Of a DNA stretch of 64,000 bases, positions 54,850 through 63,641 are shown piece by piece. Each line of letters opens with the position of its first letter. The stretch's first letter is position 1. The stretch covers positions 372,001-436,000 of the forward strand of contig NZ_CP119792.1 in assembly GCF_029338295.1 (NCBI RefSeq). The letters run 5' to 3'. This stretch comes from Haladaptatus sp. QDMS2 (GTDB taxonomy: Archaea > Halobacteriota > Halobacteria > Halobacteriales > Halococcaceae). The position numbers and the translations under genes were made by a program. Below the pieces are notes generated by a model, which saw nothing but the letters and a program-made list of their open reading frames with translations, was not told the DNA's origin and searched no databases.

Positions 54850-56142
54850 ATGGTACGAGATAACAATAATCGGGGACGCAATCGGCGGGCGTTCCTTCGG
54901 GCAACGGGTGCAGGTATCGCGGCAGCGTCACTTGCAGGGTGTGTTCGGGGACTCGGTGGCGGAGACGGTGGCAGCGGCGGGCTCAAAATCGGGTTTTACG
55001 GGCCATTCTCCGGTCCCGCGTCGAACATCGGTGAACAGAAACAGAACGCAGCGAAGTTGGCCGCAGACTTAATCAATGAAGACGGCGGCGTCCACGGCGA
55101 GGACATCGAACTCGCGTTCGGTGACTCCGAGTCGAAACCGGCAAGTGGACGCAACGAGGTCAACCGCCTCATCCAGGAAGAAGGCGTCGACATCGTCGGC
55201 GGGGGCTTCCACAGCGACGTCGCGTTGACCACCGTCGAGGTGACGAACCAACACGAGGTCCCTCAGATTATCGACGAATCGGTGTCGAGCGCCATCGTCG
55301 AGAAGATCAACGAAAACGAACTGTGGAACGCGTTCAAGACGGCACCGCCGTCCGAGGCGTACGCAGTCGGCTGGAAACAGCTCATCTCGCAGCTTCAGGA
55401 ACAGGAAGTCGGCTACTTCCCGTACGAGAAAAAACGCATCGCGCTCATCGGCGAGGACACCTCCTACGGCCTGTCCATCATGGACCTGATGGAAGAACAG
55501 ATGGCTGAAATTGGCTGGGAGGTCATCTCCGAAGACGAAGTGGGCCTCGATGAGACGAACTTCACGTCCCTGCTCTCTCGCATCAAGGACAACGACCCGG
55601 ACATCGTCTGGGGCGTCCAGACGTCGTCGTCGGGGTCGGGCAATCTGGCCAAGCAGTTCGCAGAGACTGGATTCGAGGAGACGCACTTCTTCCACAACTA
55701 CGGGCTCACCATCGACGAAGCCCGGGAGACGGCCGGCAGTGCGGCGGACGGCGCGATTACCCTGATGAACGCCGGTCGAGTCGACAAACTGCTCGAAGAA
55801 CGCGGCGCGCTCTCTGCATGGGACGAGCAGTACGACATGCAGTTCACCGGCAGTGCCGCGCTCTCCTTCCAGAACGTGCTGGTCATCGCGGAGTACGCGA
55901 AAGCCTTCGACAGCCTCGAGGCGTTCCGTAACGCGAGCATCGACGAGTGGGCGAGCACCGTCATCGACCACGACCCCATCAAGGGCGGCACCGGGTACAT
56001 CGACTTCCAGGACAACCACCAGGCTGCGTGGGGTTCGACGGAAACGCAGTCCGCACTCGGCTACCAGGTCGTCGACGGCGAACTGAACTTCGTCTGGCCG
56101 GAAGAACTCGCCGCAGACGAGTTCGACGAGAGTCTCTACTGA
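54850..56142 (+). CDS. Branched-chain-amino-acid-type ABC substrate-binding lipoprotein
   Basis: A 430-residue type I periplasmic-binding-fold receptor. A Tat-like motif (NRRAFLRATG) and a lipobox ending LAGC anchor it outside the membrane. The ligand domain begins KIGFYGPFSGPASNIGEQ and has IVGGGFHSDVALTTVEV. Members bind branched-chain amino acids, amides, urea or aromatic acids. It is the first gene of a five-gene Liv-type operon and is followed by an M20 peptidase gene, so acylated amino acids or peptides are possible substrates (inference). Confidence 0.92.
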   Translation: MVRDNNNRGRNRRAFLRATGAGIAAASLAGCVRGLGGGDGGSGGLKIGFYGPFSGPASNIGEQKQNAAKLAADLINEDGGVHGEDIELAFGDSESKPASGRNEVNRLIQEEGVDIVGGGFHSDVALTTVEVTNQHEVPQIIDESVSSAIVEKINENELWNAFKTAPPSEAYAVGWKQLISQLQEQEVGYFPYEKKRIALIGEDTSYGLSIMDLMEEQMAEIGWEVISEDEVGLDETNFTSLLSRIKDNDPDIVWGVQTSSSGSGNLAKQFAETGFEETHFFHNYGLTIDEARETAGSAADGAITLMNAGRVDKLLEERGALSAWDEQYDMQFTGSAALSFQNVLVIAEYAKAFDSLEAFRNASIDEWASTVIDHDPIKGGTGYIDFQDNHQAAWGSTETQSALGYQVVDGELNFVWPEELAADEFDESLY

Positions 56143-56192
56143 ACTAATGGCTTCACACGAACTGCCTACGAACCAGCGAGGGGGTCGCCGCC

Positions 56193-56903
56193 GTGAGTAG
56201 CCTGCTCTCTACGGCGAACCTCACCAAGTCGTTCGGCGGTATCACCGCCGTAGACGACCTCAACATCGAGATACACGATGGGGAACTCGTCGGCCTTATC
56301 GGGCCCAACGGGGCGGGGAAATCCACGACGCTCAACCTCATCACGGGGTTTCTGTCGCCGACGAGCGGCACGATTCGCTTCGATGGCGACGACGTGACCA
56401 AAGGCAAACCCCACGACCTTTCGAGTCGCGGCATCGGTCGCACGTTCCAGATTTCGAAGCCGTTTGGCCGGCTTTCGGTCTTCGAGAACATGCTCGTCCC
56501 GAACGTCCCCGTGGGTCCGGCTGAACAGGAAGCACGCGCTCGCGAACTGCTCTCGGAACTCAACCTCGATGCAGTCGTCGAGAATCGGGCGGATGCACTC
56601 AGCGGTGGGCAGAAGAAACTGCTCGAACTCGCACGCGTGTTGATGCTCGAACCCGACCTGATTCTGTTAGACGAACCCGCGGCGGGCGTCAATCCGGCGC
56701 TCATGGACGACATCATGGCCGACATCCAACGCATCAACGACCGAGGGACGGCACTCGTCGTCATCGAACACGACATGACCGTCATCAGAGAACTTTGCGA
56801 ACGCGTCATCGTGATGAACGCCGGCCACAAGGTGATGTCCGGGACGTTCGACGAGATCCAGGCGGACGAGCGCGTCCGCGAAGCGTACCTCGGGGGTGCG
56901 TGA
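56193..56903 (+). CDS. ABC transporter ATPase, LivG type
   Basis: A 236-residue ATPase with Walker A GPNGAGKST, signature LSGGQKK and Walker B LILLDEPAAGVNP, plus the family-typical segment RTFQISKPFGRLSVFENM. GTG 56193 is the start. It lies between the receptor and LivF-type genes with a 1-nt gap to the latter and should pair with it in the Liv-type complex. Confidence 0.92.
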   Translation: MSSLLSTANLTKSFGGITAVDDLNIEIHDGELVGLIGPNGAGKSTTLNLITGFLSPTSGTIRFDGDDVTKGKPHDLSSRGIGRTFQISKPFGRLSVFENMLVPNVPVGPAEQEARARELLSELNLDAVVENRADALSGGQKKLLELARVLMLEPDLILLDEPAAGVNPALMDDIMADIQRINDRGTALVVIEHDMTVIRELCERVIVMNAGHKVMSGTFDEIQADERVREAYLGGA

Positions 56904-56904
56904 A

Positions 56905-57624
56905 ATGTCACTCATCTCTCTCGACAACGTGGACGCGGGCTACGGCGAGAATCAGGTGCTCCACGGCGTCACCCTCGACGTGGAACCCGACCGCGTAAAC
57001 TGCATCATCGGCCCGAACGGCTCGGGGAAATCGACGCTCCTCAAGACCATCTGCGGACTCGTCGACGTCTGGAGCGGGAGTCTCTCGATTCAGGGAACCG
57101 ACGTAACCGGTGCCCACCCGCGGACCGTCATCGAACAGGGTGCAGTCCTGCTCCCCCAGGGGGGCAACGTCTTCCCCGACATGACGGTCGAAGAGAACCT
57201 GCGGATGGGTGGCTTTCTCACGGACGACAGCGACGTACTCGCCCAGCGGTTCGAGGACGTCTACGAGATGTTCCCGGTGTTAGAAGAGCGAAAATCCCAG
57301 CGTGCGGGCCAGATGAGCGGAGGCCAGCAGATGATGGTCGCCTTCGGGCGGTCGCTGATGGCAGACCCCGACATTCTCCTGTTAGACGAACCAAGCGCGG
57401 GACTCGCCCCCGACCTCGTGGCGAACGTCTTCGAGGAGATCGAACGTCTCAAAGACCGAGGTCGGAACATGGTCATCATCGAGCAGAACGTCCGCAAGGT
57501 GCTCGACATCGCGGAGTACGTCTACGTGTTAGACCAGGGGACGTGCGTCTTCGAGGGCGCGACCGAAGAACTGCGCGGCGAAGACGAAATCATGGATATG
57601 TACATCGGAGAACGCCACGGATGA
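56905..57624 (+). CDS. ABC transporter ATPase, LivF type
   Basis: A 239-residue ATPase with Walker A GPNGSGKST, signature MSGGQQM and Walker B ILLLDEPSAGLAP, and the LivF-type VLLPQGGNVFPDMTVEENL. ATG 56905 is preferred over an in-frame GTG at 56896 that overlaps the LivG-type end. Second ATPase of the importer. Confidence 0.92.
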   Translation: MSLISLDNVDAGYGENQVLHGVTLDVEPDRVNCIIGPNGSGKSTLLKTICGLVDVWSGSLSIQGTDVTGAHPRTVIEQGAVLLPQGGNVFPDMTVEENLRMGGFLTDDSDVLAQRFEDVYEMFPVLEERKSQRAGQMSGGQQMMVAFGRSLMADPDILLLDEPSAGLAPDLVANVFEEIERLKDRGRNMVIIEQNVRKVLDIAEYVYVLDQGTCVFEGATEELRGEDEIMDMYIGERHG

Positions 57625-57669
57625 GCGAGCACTGCACGGATACCCCAGGCGGACGCGGAGGGCCACACC

Positions 57670-58545
57670 GTGGTTAGTGGGAGCCTCGTCGCCCAGCAGG
57701 TGGTAAACGGCCTCCTGTTCGGCGGCCAACTCGCGCTCATCGCCGTGGGTCTCACCCTCATCTGGGGGGTCGCCCGCGTTCTCAACTTCGCACACGGCGC
57801 GCTGTTCATGATTGGCGGCTACGTCGGCTTCTTCGGCCTCCAGTGGACGGGCAACCTCGTAGTCGCCATCGTCCTCGCGACCGTCGTAGTGTTCGTCGTC
57901 GGCTGGCTCATCGAGTCCGTCTTCGTCGAACCGCTCAGGGGCCGCGAGGAGTTCGACATCGCCTCGATGGTCATCACGCTCGGTCTCGCCATTTTCGTCG
58001 AGAACACGCTGCTCGTCGGCCTCGGCTCACAGCGCCGGACGTTCCCGCAGTTGCTCGACGCCGTCTGGAACGTCGGCGGCATCACGATAAGTGCCCAGCG
58101 CCTGCTCATCTTCCTGATTTCGGTCACGGCGCTCGGCGCGCTGTTCGCCGTCATCTTCTACACGAAACTCGGCCTCGCGGTCCGGGCCGTCTCCCAGGAC
58201 AGCGACACGGCGCTATTGATGGGCGTCCGCCCCGAGCGCGTCTACGCGTTCACGTTTGGCGGCAGTGCAGCACTCGCCGGGCTCGCCGGCGTGTTGCTCG
58301 CACCGCTCTACACCATCTACCCCTCCGTGGGCTGGAGCCCGTTCCTGCTCGCGTTCATCGTCGTGATGGTCGGCGGATTGGGCAGCGTCAGAGGGACCCT
58401 CGTCGCGGCGCTCGCGCTCGCAGTCATCCGCAGTATCACCACCATCTGGGTGGCGAGCGAGACGGCCATGGTCGTCCTGTTCGTCATCATGGTCGCCGTG
58501 CTCGTCGTCGCTCCTGACGGCATCGGGGGGTGGCTCGAAGCATGA
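57670..58545 (+). CDS. ABC transporter permease, LivH type
   Basis: A 291-residue membrane permease with about eight spans. It has the LivH start (GLLFGGQLALIAVGLTLIWGVARVLNFAHGAL) and the coupling segment GLAVRAVSQDSDTALLMGVRPERVYAFTF. Start is GTG 57670. Its end overlaps the next permease by 4 nt. It forms the membrane channel with the LivM-type protein. Confidence 0.92.
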   Translation: MVSGSLVAQQVVNGLLFGGQLALIAVGLTLIWGVARVLNFAHGALFMIGGYVGFFGLQWTGNLVVAIVLATVVVFVVGWLIESVFVEPLRGREEFDIASMVITLGLAIFVENTLLVGLGSQRRTFPQLLDAVWNVGGITISAQRLLIFLISVTALGALFAVIFYTKLGLAVRAVSQDSDTALLMGVRPERVYAFTFGGSAALAGLAGVLLAPLYTIYPSVGWSPFLLAFIVVMVGGLGSVRGTLVAALALAVIRSITTIWVASETAMVVLFVIMVAVLVVAPDGIGGWLEA

Positions 58546-59534
58546 ACGGCGACTCGCTCCGCGTGACCCTCGGTCGCGTCGGTCGTCGGCTTCGCGAGGA
58601 CGCGAAAACCCGCAACGGAAAACTCTTCCTCGCGGGGGCGACCCTTTCGTTGCTCGCCCCGGCGATTCTCACGAGCTACGCGCTCGAGATATTCATGCAG
58701 TTGTTCATCGTCGTGTTGCTCGTCGGTAGCTGGATTTTCATCGCGGGCTACTTCGGCATCTTCACGTTCGCTCACGCGGCCCTCTACGGGGTCGGCGCCT
58801 ACGCCGCCGTGTTGCTCGCGGGCGAACTCGGCGTTCCGCCGTTGCTCACTATCTTCGTGGGTGGGCTGGCCGCCGTCGTGTTTTGCCTGCCCATCGCCTA
58901 CCCCGTGTTGCGCCTGCAGGGTGCCTACGTGGGAATGGTGACGCTCGCGTACGCGGAGATTATCTACCGTGGAACCATCATCTTCCGCGACGTGACCGGC
59001 GGGCCGACCGGCTACTCGGGCTTCCCGGCGTTGTTCGGCGGCGACCGCCTCGTGATGTACTACTTCGTGCTCGTGACGGTGGCGGCGTTCATGTTGCTCC
59101 AGTACGGTTTGCTCGTCAACCGCTTCGGGCTGGTCGCACGGGCGATACGTGAATCCGAGGACGCGGCCCAGATGCTCGGGAACAACGTCTCTCGGTACAA
59201 GCTCACGGGCTTCGTCATCGGTTCCGGTATCGCAGGCATCGCCGGGGCGTTGCAGGCGTACACGATTCTCATCATGTCGCCGCCAGTGCTCGAACTCACG
59301 CAGATGATCGAAATCATGGCGATGGGCATCATCGGCGGCCCCCGCACCCTCGGCGGTGCGGTGTTCGGCGGCCTCGCAGTGTTTGGCCTCGCGGAGGTCC
59401 TCCGCGGTCTCGGGGAAATTCGACTCATCATCTGGGGTGCGATGCTCGTCATCGTGACCCTATATTTCCCCGACGGCATCGCAGAAAGCACGCTCAACCT
59501 CAAGTCGCGGCTCAAGGAGTTGGTAGACCGGTAG
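58542..59534 (+). CDS. ABC transporter permease, LivM type
   Basis: A 330-residue permease with about nine spans; LivM features include FGIFTFAHAALYGVGAYAAVLL and the coupling loop RAIRESEDAAQMLGNNVSRYKLTGF. ATG 58542 overlaps the LivH-type stop (ATGA), so the permeases are translationally coupled. Confidence 0.92.
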   Translation: MNGDSLRVTLGRVGRRLREDAKTRNGKLFLAGATLSLLAPAILTSYALEIFMQLFIVVLLVGSWIFIAGYFGIFTFAHAALYGVGAYAAVLLAGELGVPPLLTIFVGGLAAVVFCLPIAYPVLRLQGAYVGMVTLAYAEIIYRGTIIFRDVTGGPTGYSGFPALFGGDRLVMYYFVLVTVAAFMLLQYGLLVNRFGLVARAIRESEDAAQMLGNNVSRYKLTGFVIGSGIAGIAGALQAYTILIMSPPVLELTQMIEIMAMGIIGGPRTLGGAVFGGLAVFGLAEVLRGLGEIRLIIWGAMLVIVTLYFPDGIAESTLNLKSRLKELVDR

Positions 59535-59612
59535 GGAGTCGCAGCTTGCAGCACCGCCCGCCGCCCTCGGCGAACTAACTCCGTTTCACCCTAACCCAAC
59601 TTTCGACGTACA

Positions 59613-60902
59613 ATGACCGACAAACAGGCCGTCTGGAACCGAATCGAATCGAACGAAGAACACCTGCTCGACCTCGTGTCGAGTCTCGTCTCCACCCCGA
59701 CCGTGACCGGCGACGAAACCCCCGGCCAGCAGGTCGTCATCGAGGAACTCGAAGCGCTGGGCCTCGAACCTGACGTCTGGGAACCATCGGCTGCCGACTT
59801 GGAAGGCCACGAAGGCTACTTCGAAACCTCGTCGTACGACGCGGTCGGCTACGAGGGCAGAGAGAACGTCGCCACCCGAATCGAGGGCGGCGACGGCCCC
59901 ACGCTCACGCTCGGGGGCCACATGGACGTCGTCGACGTTACCGAGAGCGAGTGGGAGCGCGACCCGTGGGCGCTCACCCAGGAAGACGAAACGCTCTACG
60001 GTCGCGGCGTCGCCGACATGAAAGGTGGCCTCGCGGCGATTCTGCTCGCGATTCGCGCGCTCCGCGAGGAAGGCGTCGAACTGGGCGGCGACCTCATCTT
60101 CCAGAGCACTATCGAGGAAGAAGACGGCGGCGTCGGCGGGGCGCTCTCCGTGCTAGAACGTGGCTACGTCCCGGACGCCGCGGCCATCGCCGAACCGTTC
60201 AACGTTCCGAACATCGGTATCGCGAGCGCCGGCGTGATGTACTTCGAAGTAAACGTCCCCGGCAAGAGCGTCCACGCGGCGTGGGGTCACGAGGGCGTAA
60301 ACGCTATCGGCAACGCGATTCCGATCTACGAGGCGCTCGAGGACCTCGACAGTCGCCGCAAGGCGAACATCGACTACGAACCGGCCTATCGCGCCGACCC
60401 GTCGCTCGAAGGAAACGTGACGAACATCAACGTCGGCATGATCGAATCGGGCGACTGGCCCTCGACGCTCCCGTCGAAGGCCATCCTCAAAGGCCGCGTC
60501 GGGTGGCCACCCGGTGAGACTCGCGAGGACGTGCGCCAGCAAATCGAGGAGACCATCGCGGAGGCCGCGGCGGACCACGAGTTCCTCGCCGAGCACCCAC
60601 CGGAAATCACGTGGTTCGGCTGGCAGGCGATGCCCCACGAGATTTCCCCGGACGAAGCGATTGCACAGCTCGCGCTCGACAATGCAGAGGAAGTGACCGG
60701 GCGAACCGGGTCGTTCGTCGGCGGGAACGCCGCGCTCGACGAGCGATTCTACGCGCTCTACTACGACGTTCCCGCCGTCTCGGTTGGGCCGCAGGGCTGG
60801 AATCTCCACGGCGCGGACGAGCACACGACGGTGCCGGCACTCATCGAAACCGCGAAGACCATCGCCGGGCTGGCGATGGACTACTGCGGCGTAGAGAACT
60901 GA
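59613..60902 (+). CDS. M20-family metallopeptidase (ArgE/DapE/carboxypeptidase G2-like)
   Basis: A 429-residue enzyme with the M20 metal motif LGGHMDVVD (H103, D105), bridging Asp in GRGVADMKGG, and the catalytic/metal Glu pair in STIEEEDGGVGG. A dimerisation-type domain (about 200-310) is in the middle. The family hydrolyses N-acyl amino acids, dipeptides or related amides. It lies 78 nt after the LivM-type gene on the same strand, so it probably processes the imported compound. Confidence 0.9.
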   Translation: MTDKQAVWNRIESNEEHLLDLVSSLVSTPTVTGDETPGQQVVIEELEALGLEPDVWEPSAADLEGHEGYFETSSYDAVGYEGRENVATRIEGGDGPTLTLGGHMDVVDVTESEWERDPWALTQEDETLYGRGVADMKGGLAAILLAIRALREEGVELGGDLIFQSTIEEEDGGVGGALSVLERGYVPDAAAIAEPFNVPNIGIASAGVMYFEVNVPGKSVHAAWGHEGVNAIGNAIPIYEALEDLDSRRKANIDYEPAYRADPSLEGNVTNINVGMIESGDWPSTLPSKAILKGRVGWPPGETREDVRQQIEETIAEAAADHEFLAEHPPEITWFGWQAMPHEISPDEAIAQLALDNAEEVTGRTGSFVGGNAALDERFYALYYDVPAVSVGPQGWNLHGADEHTTVPALIETAKTIAGLAMDYCGVEN

Positions 60903-60923
60903 CCGCCTCGGCACCTCGTCGCG

Positions 60924-61364
60924 TTAGAGAAACTGCTTCAGGTAATCGACGGTCGATTCGACGCCTGACCCGTCTTCTTTCAACTCCTGTTTGTCGGCGG
61001 CCGCACTCGCCGCTTCGTCCGTGACCTGTGTTTCAGGTTCGGCCGTCGACTCCTCGTCTTCCTCGGTGAGGTGGGCCTGTGCTTGCTCGTAGGCTTTTTC
61101 GTTCATCGTCAGCGTCTTGAACGACAGGTCGATGCGCTCGCTCTTGTAGCGATACGCGCCCTGCTGGTGGATGGTGACCTTCCCGAAGTTGTCAACCGAC
61201 ACCGCGTGCGTCCCGCGAAACGACGGCGTCTCGACGTGGACTTCACTGTCCGTTACCTTCACCGCGACGACCGGTTCGTTTCTGAGAATAGCTTTCGCGA
61301 GCGTCTGGGCCTGGTCTCTGTCACCGTGTGTGAGTAACTGCCCGAAGCGCTCGTCGAAATTCAT
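60924..61364 (-). CDS. Conserved haloarchaeal protein, function unknown
   Basis: A 146-residue soluble protein. The N-terminal 95 residues form a compact domain (MNFDERFGQLLTHGDRDQAQTLAKAI, then strand-rich VKVTDSEVHVETPSFRGTHAV) and the C-terminus is acidic and disordered-looking. ATG 61364 is chosen over an in-frame ATG at 61415 because a TATA-like CTTATCC (plus-strand 61386-61392) sits about 25 nt upstream on the minus strand. Confidence 0.7.
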   Translation of the reverse strand: MNFDERFGQLLTHGDRDQAQTLAKAILRNEPVVAVKVTDSEVHVETPSFRGTHAVSVDNFGKVTIHQQGAYRYKSERIDLSFKTLTMNEKAYEQAQAHLTEEDEESTAEPETQVTDEAASAAADKQELKEDGSGVESTVDYLKQFL

Positions 61365-61385
61365 TAGTTGGTAGATGTCACCCGA

Positions 61386-61392
61386 GGATAAG
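61386..61392 (-). promoter_or_regulatory. TATA-like element for the gene ending at 60924
   Basis: CTTATCC on the minus strand, about 25 nt before ATG 61364; decides the start choice there. Confidence 0.4.
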
Positions 61393-61499
61393 ACACTTCC
61401 GTACGTGTACTTCACGTGATATGATGTGACCGAAGCGACAGGAGGTGGCCGGGAGCTGGAGTGTGAGATTGGGTCACGTCCACCTCCCGAACTCTTTTG

Positions 61500-61513
61500 A
61501 CTAACTGGTTAGT
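61500..61513. promoter_or_regulatory. TetR-type operator
   Basis: Palindrome ACTAAC-TG-GTTAGT, 16 nt upstream of the TetR start, matching the common haloarchaeal 'TTGACTAACTGGTTAGT' type of TetR site. Autorepression of the TetR-MATE operon is expected. Confidence 0.65.
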
Positions 61514-61529
61514 AAGTTCGACCAACTGA

Positions 61530-62114
61530 ATGACTGCAGAGACCAAAGAACAGATTCTGGAGGCGACCCATCAGGCGATTTGCGCCCACGGATACGCCGA
61601 TTTGACGATGCAGCGAATCGCCGACCACTCGGCGCTCACGACCGCGGCGATACACTATCACTTCGACACGAAAGAGGAGTTGCTGAACGCATTCTTAGAC
61701 CACCTGCTCGCCCGCTTCGAGGACCGATTGGTCTGTGAGGCCCGCGACCCCCGCGAGCGACTCACGTCGTTCCTCGACGCCATTTTCATCTCACCTGCGG
61801 AAGGGCCGACCAGCGTGTCCATCGCCCTGATGGAACTCAAAGCACAGGCTCCCCACCACGAGGCCTACCGCGCCAAACTCCTCGAGATGGACGAGCGGAT
61901 GCGTGCAATCCTCACCGACGCCATCGAGGACGGCATCGAGGCGGGCTACTTCGCCGACGTCGACGCCGCCTCGGTCGCTCGATTCGTCCTCACCGTCATC
62001 AACGGCGCGCACGCCCGTCACGTCGCGCTCGACGAACCGCCGATAGAAACCGACCGGGACCTGCGAGCGTACCTCGCCCAGCGACTGGACTGGACCCCGG
62101 AGGCGGTTGTGTGA
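61530..62114 (+). CDS. TetR/AcrR-family transcriptional repressor
   Basis: A 194-residue regulator with the N-terminal TetR helix-turn-helix (KEQILEATHQAICAHGYADLTMQRIADHSALTTAAIHYHF) and a helical ligand domain. Its stop overlaps the MATE start (GTGA), so the regulator and the pump are cotranscribed. The operator at 61500-61513 lies between the promoter and the start. Confidence 0.92.
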   Translation: MTAETKEQILEATHQAICAHGYADLTMQRIADHSALTTAAIHYHFDTKEELLNAFLDHLLARFEDRLVCEARDPRERLTSFLDAIFISPAEGPTSVSIALMELKAQAPHHEAYRAKLLEMDERMRAILTDAIEDGIEAGYFADVDAASVARFVLTVINGAHARHVALDEPPIETDRDLRAYLAQRLDWTPEAVV

Positions 62115-63559
62115 AGCTTTTCAAGGGACAGAGCGAACTCGAACTGACCGAGGGTGGCATCGTCGAACCACTGGTTTATCTCTCGCTACCCATCGTCATC
62201 ACGAATCTGATGCAGACGGCGTACAACCTCGCCGACACCTTCTGGCTCGGTCAGTACTCCACTGAAGCCCTCGCGGCAATCTCCTTTGGCTTCCCGATGG
62301 TGTTCCTACTCATCTCGCTTGGCATGGGTCTGTCCGTCGCGGGCAGCGTCCTCGTCGCCCAGCACACGGGGGCCGGCGAGACGGAGGAAGCGGAGTACGC
62401 CGCTTCTCAGACGGTAAGTTTCGCGTTCATCGCGTCGATTATCCTCGGCGCGATTGGTTACCCGTTGGTTCGCCCGTTCCTCGCGTTCCTCGGGGCATCA
62501 CCGGAGGTGCTGCCCGGCGCGACAGCCTACATGCAGGTCATCTCGCTCGGCCTGCCGTTCATGTTCGGGTTTTTCATCTTCATCTCGCTGATGCGCGGAG
62601 CGGGGGACACCATCACACCAATGGTCGTCATGTTCGGCACCGTCGTCGTGAACGTGGTTCTGGACCCCTTTCTCATCAATGGGTGGGCGTTCTTTCCGGA
62701 ACTGGGGATTCAGGGCGCAGCCATCGCGACGGTGTTCTCCCGGAGCCTCGCCATGGTGGTCGGCCTCGCAATCATGGTCTCGGGAACGAGGGGCATCCAG
62801 ATTCACCTCGCGGACATGAAACCGGACTTCACCTACCTCCGGAAAATCGTCCGCATCGGGATTCCGGCGAGCATCGAGGGCACGGGCCGGGCACTCTCGG
62901 TCAACGCGATGTTGCTCATCGTCGGCATGTTCGCGACGCCCGTCGTCGCCGCCTTCGGTATCGGCGTGCGCGTTTTCTCGGTAATTTTCATGCCCGCTAT
63001 CGCGGTGGCCCGCGGCGTCGAAACCATGACTGGCCAGAACATCGGCGCGGGGCGCTACGACCGTGCAGAGGAGGCGAACTACATTGCGGCGAAGGGAACG
63101 TTCGTCATCCTCTCGCTGGTCGGTGTCCTCATCTTCCTGTTCCCGACGCCCATCGTCGCCGTGTTCACGGACGACCCGCTCGTGCTCGCTGAGGGGAGTA
63201 CGTTCCTCCGGTACGTCGCACTCTCCTTTGGCTTCACTGGCATCATGCGTGCGTTTACGGGTGGCTTTCGTGGCGCTGGCAAGACGCTCGTCGCGGCGAC
63301 CATCTCGATTCTCGCGCTCGGAGGGATTCGCCTGCCGGTCGCCTACGTCGCCTCGCAGTTCCGGTTCTCGCTCCCCCTGATTCCGACCGACGCCATCTTC
63401 GGCGTCCGCGGTATCTGGGTGGCGTTTTTCGTCTCGAACGTCACCGGGGCGCTCATCGCGTGGGCGTGGTTCTCACGAGGGACCTGGCGCGAGACGAACG
63501 TTCGCGGGTCGCCCGACGCCGGCCCACCGGACGTGGACGCGACCATTTCCGACGACTGA
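62111..63559 (+). CDS. MATE-family efflux transporter
   Basis: A 482-residue protein with twelve predicted membrane segments in two repeats (first repeat start IVEPLVYLSLPIVITNLMQTAYNLADTFWLG, second repeat near 260-300, RIGIPASIEGTGRALSVN). MATE pumps export cationic compounds using Na+ or H+. It begins with a GTG overlapping the TetR stop by 4 nt. Confidence 0.93.
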   Translation: MKLFKGQSELELTEGGIVEPLVYLSLPIVITNLMQTAYNLADTFWLGQYSTEALAAISFGFPMVFLLISLGMGLSVAGSVLVAQHTGAGETEEAEYAASQTVSFAFIASIILGAIGYPLVRPFLAFLGASPEVLPGATAYMQVISLGLPFMFGFFIFISLMRGAGDTITPMVVMFGTVVVNVVLDPFLINGWAFFPELGIQGAAIATVFSRSLAMVVGLAIMVSGTRGIQIHLADMKPDFTYLRKIVRIGIPASIEGTGRALSVNAMLLIVGMFATPVVAAFGIGVRVFSVIFMPAIAVARGVETMTGQNIGAGRYDRAEEANYIAAKGTFVILSLVGVLIFLFPTPIVAVFTDDPLVLAEGSTFLRYVALSFGFTGIMRAFTGGFRGAGKTLVAATISILALGGIRLPVAYVASQFRFSLPLIPTDAIFGVRGIWVAFFVSNVTGALIAWAWFSRGTWRETNVRGSPDAGPPDVDATISDD

Positions 63560-63641
63560 CCTCTCACCTCTCTATCCCTTCATCGCTGAAGATGTCTCTC
63601 AACTGAAACGCTCAAGAGGTGAGCGAGAGTAGGGCGAGATA

